Source: Candidatus Rokuibacteriota bacterium
GTDB taxonomy: Bacteria > Methylomirabilota > Methylomirabilia > Rokubacteriales > CSP1-6
Assembly: GCA_003220195.1 (NCBI GenBank)
Contig: QHRT01000015.1
Coordinates: forward strand, 1-14,159
DNA length: 14,159 bases
Direction of reading: 5' to 3'
Below are positions 7,424-14,159 of this stretch, piece after piece. The position numbers were made by a program, and so were the translations under genes. The notes under the pieces are model-generated. The model saw only the letters and a list, made by a program, of their open reading frames with translations. It made no database searches and was not told the origin of the DNA. Each line of letters begins with the position of its first letter. Position 1 is the stretch's first letter.

Positions 7424-8502
7424 CGTCGTTGAATCTGGATCTGGCGGCCGGCCGCGCGCGACGCGGTCCGAGGTGGCCCGGGACTTTCCGCGACGGTCAC
7501 GCTCGAAACGACGTCGCCGTGAGGCCACGAGCGGTCGTCGTCGGCGCCAATATCAACGGGTTGGGCATCGTTCGCAGCCTCGGACAGGCCGGTGTCGACG
7601 TGATCGTCGCCGGCACGTCACCGTGGCAGCCGGCGTTCCACTCGCGCTACGCGACCGGGGCGCGTCGATTCGCTGCGCTCCACGGCCCGGCCTTCCTCGA
7701 CGATTTGTTGCACCTCGGCCGGTCGCTCTTCGTCACGACCGACTGGACCGTGCGAACGGTGTCCGAGCATCGCGAGCTGGTCGCCGAGCGCTATCGACTC
7801 CGGCTCCCGCGACGCGACCGAGTCGAGATGCTGGTGAACAAAGTGCTGTTCCAGCAGTTTGCCGAACAGCACGGCCTGCCGGTGCCGCGTGCGCTCGTGA
7901 TCCGTGGGGAGCGCGACCTCGCCGGTCTCGCCGATCTGGGATTCCCCGTCATCGTCAAGCCCTGCACGACCGACCACGTCGAGCGCGAGCGAGTCCTGCG
8001 GGCCCGCCGCGCGTGGTCTCGCGGAGAGGCGGAGCGCGTGTGCCGGACGCTCCTTCACGGGATCAAGGACGACGTCATCGTCCAGGAATGGATCGAAGGC
8101 CCGGACTCCGAGATCTATTTCTGTCTCTAGTATCGGGGCGACGGGGGCGCGACGGTCACCTCCTTCACCGGCCGCAAGCTTCGAAGCTGGCCGCCCGGCG
8201 CGGGCAGCACCGCGACGACCACGGCGGCCGCGCCGGACGTGGCCAAAGAGCTCGAGTCCCTGACCACCGGACTCTTCGACTTCATCGGAGTGGAGGGCCT
8301 GTGCGGGATGGAATGGAAGCGTGACGCGCGCTCCGGCCGCTTCATCATCATCGAGCCCACCGTCGGTCGTCCGGATTGGCAAGAGGAGATCGCGACGTTC
8401 TACGGTGTGAACATCCCCTTCGCCGCGTGCTGCTACGAGCTCGGGTTGCCGGTCACGACGGAGGGTGTCGATCGCTCCTTCGTCAGGCCCGGGTGCGCGT
8501 GA
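7420..8502 (+). pseudogene. Second ATP-grasp ligase, interrupted by an in-frame TAG and lacking its usual tail
   Basis: ATG 7420 overlaps the previous stop as ATGA. The frame encodes a preATP-grasp start (AVVVGANINGLGIVRSLG), LVNKVLFQQFAEQHGLPVPR, the ATP-binding lysine in FPVIVKPC (K180) and VQEWIEGPDSEIYFCL, then hits TAG at 8128-8130 (codon 237). The same frame continues with YRGDGGATVTSFTGRKLRSW, then FIGVEGLCGMEWKRD and the metal-site block IIIEPTVGRPDWQEEIATF, ending at 8502. Coding character is unchanged across the stop and no base is gained or lost, so one point change explains it; CAG (Gln) to TAG is the simplest. Relatives usually continue past the GVNIPFAACCYELG region, so the short ending EGVDRSFVRPGCA also looks truncated. 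If the stop is real, the 236-residue product lacks the metal site and is inactive unless the stop is read through. Sequencing error is the main alternative. Confidence 0.85.
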
Positions 8503-9158
8503 TCGCGCGGCAGGCGCCGATCCTCGGCGTTCCACCACGGGAGCAGCGCGGTGCATGGAGCCGGTTTCGGCGGCCCCTGTCCGACCTCGGCACCGGTTGG
8601 CGGCTCCGCTTTTATTCGGACGCGCCGATGCTGTTCCGGCTGCTCCCAGAGGAGGTCCGCCTCTGGTTGGCGCGGACCGAGCTCGGCCCTGCCGGCGGCT
8701 GGCACCTGCGCGATGCCCTCCCCGGACACGTGCCGATCCAGCTGGCTGCCGTGCGGCATGCCGAGCGACGAGGCGCCGGGCAACTCACGCTGTCCCTCGC
8801 GAGCCCGGATGGCGTCAGCGCGATCGTGACCGAACACGTCATCGCCGCCACCGGGTACCAGGTCGACCTCCGCCGGCTGCCGTTTCTCGGTTCCGACGTG
8901 CAGTCACGGATCCGCACCGCCGGCGGCCAGCCGGTGCTGTCCGCGAACTTCGAATCCTCCGCGCCTGGACTTTATTTCGTCGGCGTGATGGCCACGAACA
9001 CGTTCGGACCGGTCATGAGGTTCCTGACCGGCGCCCGCTACACCGCCGAACAGCTGTCCCGGCATCTCTCGGCCGGCGGGGCAAGTCACTCCCGGTCGCG
9101 TGCTCGCTGGCCGGCGGGGTACGTGCGGAGCAGGGAATGCGCCTTCTACGCCCTCTGA
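8493..9158 (+). pseudogene. C-terminal half of a flavin-dependent monooxygenase/NAD(P)-binding oxidoreductase
   Basis: This frame encodes VRVIARQAPILG, then LGTGWRLRFYSDAPMLFRLL, GPAGGWHLRDALPG, HVIAATGYQVDLRRLPFL (ATGY at about 119-122) and NFESSAPGLYFVGVMATNTF. These blocks match the second half of FAD/NAD(P)-dependent oxidoreductases related to N-hydroxylating monooxygenases, where ATGY is a family signature. The N-terminal FAD-binding GxGxxG half is absent: upstream in this frame the protein degrades into a shadow of the ATP-grasp gene. The recognisable part starts near 8485-8493. GTG 8493, or GTG 8499 overlapping the ATP-grasp stop as GTGA, could start a fragment of about 220 residues, but it could not bind FAD normally. 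An internal deletion or an assembly misjoin is likely. The 3' end overlaps the next gene by 22 bases, and the last ~20 residues look like read-through extension. Confidence 0.8.
9127..9130 (+). promoter_or_regulatory. Ribosome binding site for the LTA-synthase-like gene
   Basis: GGAG at 9127-9130 followed by AGGGA at 9132-9136 precedes ATG 9137. This is the clearest Shine-Dalgarno sequence in the plus-strand cluster. It decides the start of the sulfatase-fold protein, whose frame stays open upstream to 8465 without family similarity. Confidence 0.6.
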
Positions 9159-10930
9159 AGTCCTGGGACGAAACACTCACGAGGACACCGCCGCGCTATC
9201 TCCTCGCACTGCTGGTCATCGCCGCCGGGATCGCGCTGCTGCAGGTGCCGGTCTACGTGTTCCACCGGATCTACTACAACCCTCTCGTCACCGTGCCCGA
9301 GCTCGTGGCGACCGCGTGTGCGGGCTCCGTCCTCCTCTTCCTCTCGGGATCGGCGATCGCGAGCCTCGTGATTCTCCAGATCCTCCTGGCCGCCAATTAC
9401 TTGAAGTTCTTCTTCCTGCGCGAAGGCCTGATCCCGTCCGACTTCGTCAACCTGCACGAAGCGTTCGTCGGCGGCGGCCTTCGGATCCAGATCGTCATGG
9501 TCGTCGGTTTCGCGACGGCGGTGCTCGCCCTCGGGCTCCTCTCCAATCGCCGCCACTGGAAGACCAGGGTCGCGGGGCTGGCGGTCTGGGCGGCGCTCGC
9601 GGCCGTGGCCTACGATCGGCCGCGAGAAGTCAAGAGCGAGCTCCTGTTCGACCAGTACAAGCAGTTCTGGCTGGTCTCGTCCCAATTCCAGCAGCACGGG
9701 TTCTTCGTTTCGTTCGCCACTGCCGCGGTCGACCTTCGGTGGCTCAGCCTCGACATGGAACGCTTCCCGCTGCTCGAGACGTTTCCGCCGGGCGACATCC
9801 GCACATTGCGCCTCGAGCCCGTCCGCGACCGCCCGGACATCCATGTGGTCCTGCTCGAGAGCTTCATCGAGCCGCACGACTTCACGGCACTCCGCTTCGA
9901 CCGGGAGCCGACCCCGCCCGGAATCGCCGACCTGATCGCCCGGCGCAACGCGGCCAGCTACTCGCCCGTGGTTGGAGGCAAGACCGCGAAGGCCGAGTTC
10001 GAGGTGCTCTGTGGCGTGCCCGACTTCGATCTGCTCGGCACCGTGACCTTCAATCAGATGGGGTCGAGCCCGTTCGATTGCCTCCCGAACCTCCTCCGGC
10101 GCGCCGGCTATCGGACGCTGGTCACCACGCCGATGCCCGGGAGCTTCTTCAACATCAAGCAGGCCTACCAGGCGCTCGGGTTCGAGGAACGGCTCCTCCG
10201 GGAAAGCTTCACCTTCGACGACAGGGACGGCCCGTACCTGACCAATGGCAGCGCGCTACGGCAAAGCCTCGAGTTCGTCAGGCGAAGGATCGCGGCGACA
10301 CCGGAGCGGCCGCTCTTCAACTACGTCGTCCTGGTCGGCGGCCATTTCCCGTTCGAGCGGAACGAGGCGCGCCGGCCTGACCGGATCGGCGTGGTGCCGG
10401 CGGAGCCGATGCTCCGCAAGATCGTCAACATGAGCCACTACACGCTGGTGGCGCTGGCGGAATATCTCGGGGCGATCGGAGAGCTCGGGCGCGACTCCAT
10501 CGTCGTGCTGTTCGGCGATCACCTCCCTCCCGTGTCCGACGCAATCCTACTGACAGGCGGGTATCGCGGCTTCGATCCCGGTCGCCCGGTGACGGAGCGA
10601 CGGACGTTCCTTCTGGTCCTGCGCAACGGCAAGCCCGTGCCGCTCGGCAACATTGCGCAGTACGAACTGCCCGACGTGCTGCTGCGAATGATCTCCGGCC
10701 GCTGCGAGGCGGAGTCGTGCGCCCCGGAGACGGCGATGCTGCTTCGTCCTCCGGGAGCCTATGCCCGCGCGGCACCCGCAGAGGAGCTCTGCCGCGGCGA
10801 CGCCCCCACGCCCGCCTGTCGCGCGGCCATCGCTAAGGTGGACGGCATGCGGCGCGTCTATCAGCACCTTTTGCGGCAATCGCATCTGCCGGTGGAAGGC
10901 GCAAGGATTGCAGAGACGGGGGCTCACTGA
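9137..10930 (+). CDS. LTA-synthase-family membrane sulfatase/phosphoglycerol transferase-like protein
   Basis: A 597-residue protein. Hydrophobic segments at about residues 20-42, 55-75, 76-93, 115-135 and 145-160 form a membrane anchor. The rest is an alkaline-phosphatase-superfamily (sulfatase fold) domain expected outside the cytoplasmic membrane. Active-site candidates follow the LtaS pattern: E241 in VVLLESF, nucleophile T283 in GGKTAKAEFEVLCG, H403 in VGGHFPF, and D461/H462 in VVLFGDHLPP. LtaS-like enzymes move phosphoglycerol from phosphatidylglycerol to a polymer; relatives in Gram-negative bacteria modify periplasmic glucans or surface glycans. In this cluster it probably decorates the exported polysaccharide with phosphoglycerol or a similar head group, but the acceptor is unknown. 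ATG 9137 is supported by GGAG. The gene overlaps the flavoprotein fragment by 22 bases, and its TGA overlaps the next ATG by one base. The C-terminal ~60 residues contain several cysteines. Confidence 0.9.
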   Translation: MRLLRPLKSWDETLTRTPPRYLLALLVIAAGIALLQVPVYVFHRIYYNPLVTVPELVATACAGSVLLFLSGSAIASLVILQILLAANYLKFFFLREGLIPSDFVNLHEAFVGGGLRIQIVMVVGFATAVLALGLLSNRRHWKTRVAGLAVWAALAAVAYDRPREVKSELLFDQYKQFWLVSSQFQQHGFFVSFATAAVDLRWLSLDMERFPLLETFPPGDIRTLRLEPVRDRPDIHVVLLESFIEPHDFTALRFDREPTPPGIADLIARRNAASYSPVVGGKTAKAEFEVLCGVPDFDLLGTVTFNQMGSSPFDCLPNLLRRAGYRTLVTTPMPGSFFNIKQAYQALGFEERLLRESFTFDDRDGPYLTNGSALRQSLEFVRRRIAATPERPLFNYVVLVGGHFPFERNEARRPDRIGVVPAEPMLRKIVNMSHYTLVALAEYLGAIGELGRDSIVVLFGDHLPPVSDAILLTGGYRGFDPGRPVTERRTFLLVLRNGKPVPLGNIAQYELPDVLLRMISGRCEAESCAPETAMLLRPPGAYARAAPAEELCRGDAPTPACRAAIAKVDGMRRVYQHLLRQSHLPVEGARIAETGAH

Positions 10931-11763
10931 TGTTGCGAGCTGACGGAGAGATCGTTTCTGGCCCCGGGGAGTGGGAAGGCGGCCGCGCGCCAAAGGCCGA
11001 CGACACCGGACGCACGACGCGTCCGCTCGCATGGCGAGAGATGTGGAGCGTGCTCGCGCCGATTCTCATGTACCACCGCGTGACGCTCGGGAGGGATGCA
11101 CATCACTGCAGCACTGTCGCAGCGCGGTTCCGGAGCCGCCTCCGGATGTTGCGTGCGCTCGGGTATCGATCGGTGTCCCCGCGGGAGCTCGCGACGGCGC
11201 TTCAGAGCCGGTCGCCGTTGCCCCCTCGATCGATCGCGATCACATTCGACGACGGCTACCGCGATACCTTGACGCTCGCTTTACCGATCCTGAAGGAATT
11301 CGGGTTCACGGCGGTGTGTTACATCGTCACCGACCGGGTGGGGCAGACGTCGGACTGGACCGAACCGGCGCCGCTCATGGGCTGGTCCGAGATCCGCGAG
11401 TGGGTCGCGGCCGGCATGGAAATCGGGTCGCACTCCCGGACGCATCGGGATCTGCCGGCGCTCTCGACGGTCGAGCTTCAGGACGAGGTGCTCGGCTCGC
11501 GCAAGAAACTCGAGGACCGGCTCGGTTCTCCCGTGCAGACGTTTGCCTACCCGCGTAACATCCACGGCCCGCGGGAGTGCGACGCGGTCGAAGCGGCCGG
11601 GTACGACGCGGCGTGTGCCGGCCCCGCGTTCCACGACTCGGTCTTCGCGCTCGCGCGAGTCGCGGCGGAGCACGGGTTCAGTCGCTTCGTGCTTCAGCTT
11701 CTTCCCGTCTATCCGGAACTGCACCGTCTCTACCGTCGTGCGCGTAGACGGGCGGCCTCGTGA
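10930..11763 (+). CDS. Polysaccharide deacetylase, NodB homology domain
   Basis: A 277-residue carbohydrate esterase family 4 protein. It shows ILMYHRV before the domain, motif 1 TFDDGY at 105-110 (catalytic base D107, metal ligand D108), motif 2 HSRTH at 168-172 (metal-binding H168 and H172) and a motif 3 equivalent TFAYPRN. The family removes N- or O-acetyl groups from polysaccharides using a divalent metal. In exopolysaccharide clusters such enzymes trim the polymer during or after export. No convincing signal peptide is visible, so the location is open; many exopolysaccharide-cluster members are cytoplasmic or anchored by partners. The start overlaps the previous stop as TGATG, with GGGGG about 8 bases upstream. 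ATG 11041, just before the conserved region, is an alternative start and would drop a non-conserved 37-residue lead. Confidence 0.92.
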   Translation: MLRADGEIVSGPGEWEGGRAPKADDTGRTTRPLAWREMWSVLAPILMYHRVTLGRDAHHCSTVAARFRSRLRMLRALGYRSVSPRELATALQSRSPLPPRSIAITFDDGYRDTLTLALPILKEFGFTAVCYIVTDRVGQTSDWTEPAPLMGWSEIREWVAAGMEIGSHSRTHRDLPALSTVELQDEVLGSRKKLEDRLGSPVQTFAYPRNIHGPRECDAVEAAGYDAACAGPAFHDSVFALARVAAEHGFSRFVLQLLPVYPELHRLYRRARRRAAS

Positions 11764-11785
11764 TCCCGGTCGTGGCGGCCGCTCG

Positions 11786-12640
11786 ATGATGACGACATCG
11801 ACCTCCCGGCTTCAGCCGTTCCTGCCCGCTTCCACGTCGGAGCCGAATGGTGGTGAGCCTGCACGCCGTCGTCGGATCCAGATGTGCGGGATCGCGATCG
11901 ACGACGTGACGATGGCGGAGGCGCTCGAGGCTCTCGTCATGCTGGCGCGACGGGGGACACCGCCGGCCTACGTCGTGACGCCGAACGTCGACCATCTGGT
12001 CAAGCTCCAGGACGACCGCGAATTCCGCGATGTCTATGCCCGCGCCGACCTGGTGCTGGCCGACGGTGTCCCGCTGATCTGGGCCAGCCGGCTCCTCGGC
12101 ACCCCGATCCGTTGCAAAGTCTCGGGCTCGGATGTCTTCCCCGCGTTCGCGCCGATCGCGGCCGCGAACGGTCTCCGCCTGTTCTTCCTCGGAGGCCGTC
12201 CCGGCGCCGCCGCCCGTGCCGCTGACGTCCTTCGCGGCCGGCACGCCGGGCTCCGCATCGTCGGCACGTACGCCCCGCCGTTCGGCTTCGATCGGGATCC
12301 GCTCGAGAACGCGCGCGCCGTCGAACGCGTTCGCGCGGCCGCGCCTGACGTCCTGTTCGTGGGGCTCGGCGCGCCGCGGCAGGAGAAATGGATCGCGCGC
12401 CATCTGGCCGAGCTTTCCGTTCCCGTGTCGATGGGGGTGGGCGTCAGCTTCGAGTTCGTCTCCGGCGACGTGCGGCGGGCCCCCGTGTGGATGCAGCGTC
12501 ATGGGCTCGAATGGTCGTGGCGGCTCGCGATGGAGCCGAGGCGCCTGTGGCGCCGTTACCTGGTGGAGGATCTGCGCTTTCTGCGTCTGGTCGCCGGCGA
12601 GAAGCTCGGGCGGCGACGACATCCGCGCCCGGGCGCGTGA
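11786..12640 (+). CDS. WecG/TagA/CpsF-family glycosyltransferase (GT26)
   Basis: A 284-residue protein carrying the full GT26 signature: VVTPNVDHLVKLQDD with T65, VLADGVPLIWASRLLG with D93, LFFLGGRPG, VGTYAPPFGF, DVLFVGLGAPRQEKWIARHL, MGVGVSFEFVSGDVRRAP, and WRLAMEPRRLWRRYL at the end. T65 and D93 match the conserved Thr and proposed catalytic Asp of TagA. Family members transfer ManNAc, ManNAcA or similar sugars to a lipid-linked first sugar at the inner membrane face, early in teichoic acid, enterobacterial common antigen or exopolysaccharide synthesis. The donor cannot be read from sequence. ATG 11786 is chosen as the first Met after the upstream stop that does not overlap the deacetylase; the first ~32 residues are non-conserved, so ATG 11882 (MCGIAIDD) is a real alternative. 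The gene ends 2 bases before the converging ABC-transporter gene. Confidence 0.92.
   Translation: MMTTSTSRLQPFLPASTSEPNGGEPARRRRIQMCGIAIDDVTMAEALEALVMLARRGTPPAYVVTPNVDHLVKLQDDREFRDVYARADLVLADGVPLIWASRLLGTPIRCKVSGSDVFPAFAPIAAANGLRLFFLGGRPGAAARAADVLRGRHAGLRIVGTYAPPFGFDRDPLENARAVERVRAAAPDVLFVGLGAPRQEKWIARHLAELSVPVSMGVGVSFEFVSGDVRRAPVWMQRHGLEWSWRLAMEPRRLWRRYLVEDLRFLRLVAGEKLGRRRHPRPGA
12624..12637. repeat. 14-base perfect palindrome at the convergent gene ends
   Basis: CGCGCCCGGGCGCG is a perfect inverted repeat without a spacer, ending just before the TGA of the glycosyltransferase and about 6 bases from the end of the opposing ABC-ATPase gene. It could add to transcription arrest between convergent genes, but no T-run follows it on either strand, so it is not a standard intrinsic terminator. 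In GC-rich DNA it may be chance. Confidence 0.35.
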
Positions 12641-12642
12641 CG

Positions 12643-13629
<987 letters not shown>

Positions 13630-13638
13630 GGCGTTATT

Positions 13639-13643
13639 ACCTC
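13639..13643 (-). promoter_or_regulatory. Ribosome binding site of dppF
   Basis: On the minus strand GAGGT precedes ATG 13629 with a 9-base spacer. It touches the foot of the intergenic hairpin at 13644-13691, so access by ribosomes could depend on that structure. Confidence 0.7.
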
Positions 13644-13691
13644 AGTTCGTGGAAACAATGGAGTGCGGAGCGGTTCATTGTTTCACGAGCT
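13644..13691 (-). promoter_or_regulatory. Intergenic hairpin between dppD and dppF
   Basis: The arms 13644-13660 and 13676-13691 pair over about 16 base pairs with a single bulged base (13651) and one G-T pair, around a 15-base loop. The inner nine pairs (GAAACAATG with CATTGTTTC) are perfect. In the minus-strand transcript the structure starts one base after the dppD stop and ends directly against the dppF Shine-Dalgarno sequence. No U-run follows, so an intrinsic terminator is unlikely. An RNA processing or stability element, or a translation-coupling structure that sets DppD/DppF dosage, is more likely. Confidence 0.6.
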
Positions 13692-13692
13692 C

Positions 13693-14159
13693 TCAATAGA
13701 GGAAGCAGGCGACCTTGTGGCCGGGCCTGACTTCCTTGAGGGGCGGAGTGTTCTCGAAGTGCATCGGCTTGGCAAAGGCACAGCGCGGGGCGAACCGGCA
13801 CCCGGGCTTGAGCTCCCCGCGCAGCGTCGGGACGGTGCCGGGGATCTGCTCGAGCTTGGTCTTCTGCGTCGCCGCGAGATCGATGCGCGGAATCGAGCGC
13901 AAGAGGCCCTGCGTGTAGGGGTGCAGCGGCTCCTTGAAGAGCTCGCCGACCGACGCCTCCTCGACGACCTGCGCCGCGTACATCACGGCCACGCGCTGCG
14001 CGGTCTCGGCGATCACGCCCATGTCGTGCGTGATCAGCATGATCGCCATGTTGAACCGCTCTTTGAGCTCGTTGAGCAATTCGAGAATCTGCGCCTGGAT
14101 CGTCACGTCGAGCGCGGTCGTCGGCTCGTCCGCGATCAGGAGGTTCGGGTTACAGGAGA
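13693..14159 (-). CDS. dppD: Oligopeptide/dipeptide ABC transporter ATP-binding protein (DppD/OppD-like), C-terminal part
   Basis: The frame is open at the window edge and begins inside the ATPase domain just before Walker B, reading NLLIADEPTTALDVTIQAQ, so the start and Walker A lie beyond 14159. It then shows the switch histidine in LITHDMGVIAET, the oligo_HPY region (EPLHPYTQGLLRSIPRID) and the tail GCRFAPRCAF. The protein pairs with the DppF/OppF-like ATPase encoded downstream to power a peptide importer at the inner membrane. Compared with that partner, the tail keeps three of the four regularly spaced cysteines; the third is a histidine in the stretch AFAKPMHFENTP. The GTG inside this frame at 14106 is not the true start, because the upstream codons encode Walker B. 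Opp and Dpp cannot be separated. Confidence 0.93.
   Translation of the reverse strand, partial: SCNPNLLIADEPTTALDVTIQAQILELLNELKERFNMAIMLITHDMGVIAETAQRVAVMYAAQVVEEASVGELFKEPLHPYTQGLLRSIPRIDLAATQKTKLEQIPGTVPTLRGELKPGCRFAPRCAFAKPMHFENTPPLKEVRPGHKVACFLY

Noticed and set aside
8128..8130. Reading the TAG as a recoded amino acid (for example pyrrolysine)
   Set aside because: No downstream element or suppressor tRNA is visible in the window, and a simple CAG-to-TAG change explains it. It is kept only as a remote option in the findings.
8465..9136. Upstream extension of the LTA-synthase-like protein
   Set aside because: It overlaps the flavoprotein fragment, has no similarity to the family, and ATG 9137 has a good Shine-Dalgarno sequence followed directly by a membrane-protein start.
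11543..11785. Upstream extension of the WecG/TagA/CpsF-family protein
   Set aside because: It overlaps the deacetylase in another frame and is Ser/Arg-rich shadow sequence; the conserved domain begins near 11882.
13644..13691. Intrinsic terminator between dppD and dppF
   Set aside because: The hairpin is not followed by a U-run on the transcript and is followed directly by a ribosome binding site for a gene expected to be co-expressed.

Overview
The window is a GC-rich, densely packed bacterial segment. It holds a long plus-strand gene cluster (positions 1 to 12640) for building or decorating an envelope or extracellular polysaccharide. Two minus-strand genes (12643 to 14159) for an oligopeptide/dipeptide ABC importer converge on it. 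The base composition, Shine-Dalgarno-like starts, stop/start overlaps and exopolysaccharide gene content suggest an environmental bacterium with a large GC-rich genome, such as Acidobacteriota, Gemmatimonadota or Myxococcota. I cannot place it more precisely from sequence alone. No RNA genes, CRISPR arrays, insertion sequences or attachment sites were seen, and no stretch longer than about 65 bases lacks a gene.

The plus-strand cluster runs in this order: the C-terminal half of a GT4-type glycosyltransferase; a 1,422-residue fusion (CelD/BcsL-type GNAT acyltransferase, helical region, phosphoribosyltransferase, kinase-like region, HAD phosphatase); a second CelD/BcsL-type acyltransferase; an ATP-grasp ligase; a second ATP-grasp ligase broken by an in-frame TAG; the C-terminal half of a flavin monooxygenase-like gene; an LTA-synthase/phosphoglycerol-transferase-like membrane enzyme; a NodB-type polysaccharide deacetylase; and a WecG/TagA/CpsF glycosyltransferase. 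Neighbouring genes overlap or lie within about 25 bases of each other, so one long transcript with translational coupling is likely. The glycosyltransferases would assemble sugars and the deacetylase and phosphoglycerol-transferase-like enzyme would modify the polymer. The acyltransferase, ATP-grasp and PRTase/HAD enzymes would make and attach an unusual acyl, aminoacyl or pentose-derived substituent; this last role is inference.

The most unusual object is the giant fusion protein at 575 to 4843. The most suspicious stretch is 8128 to about 8493. There a single codon, apparently changed from CAG to TAG, interrupts an otherwise intact ATP-grasp reading frame, and the tail of that gene runs directly into the middle of a flavoprotein gene. 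This indicates local gene decay with a deletion, or an assembly error.

The minus-strand pair encodes DppD/OppD-like (5' truncated by the window edge) and DppF/OppF-like ATPases. The short gap between them holds a strong hairpin abutting the dppF ribosome binding site. The DppD-like tail has a histidine where the DppF-like tail has the third of four spaced cysteines.
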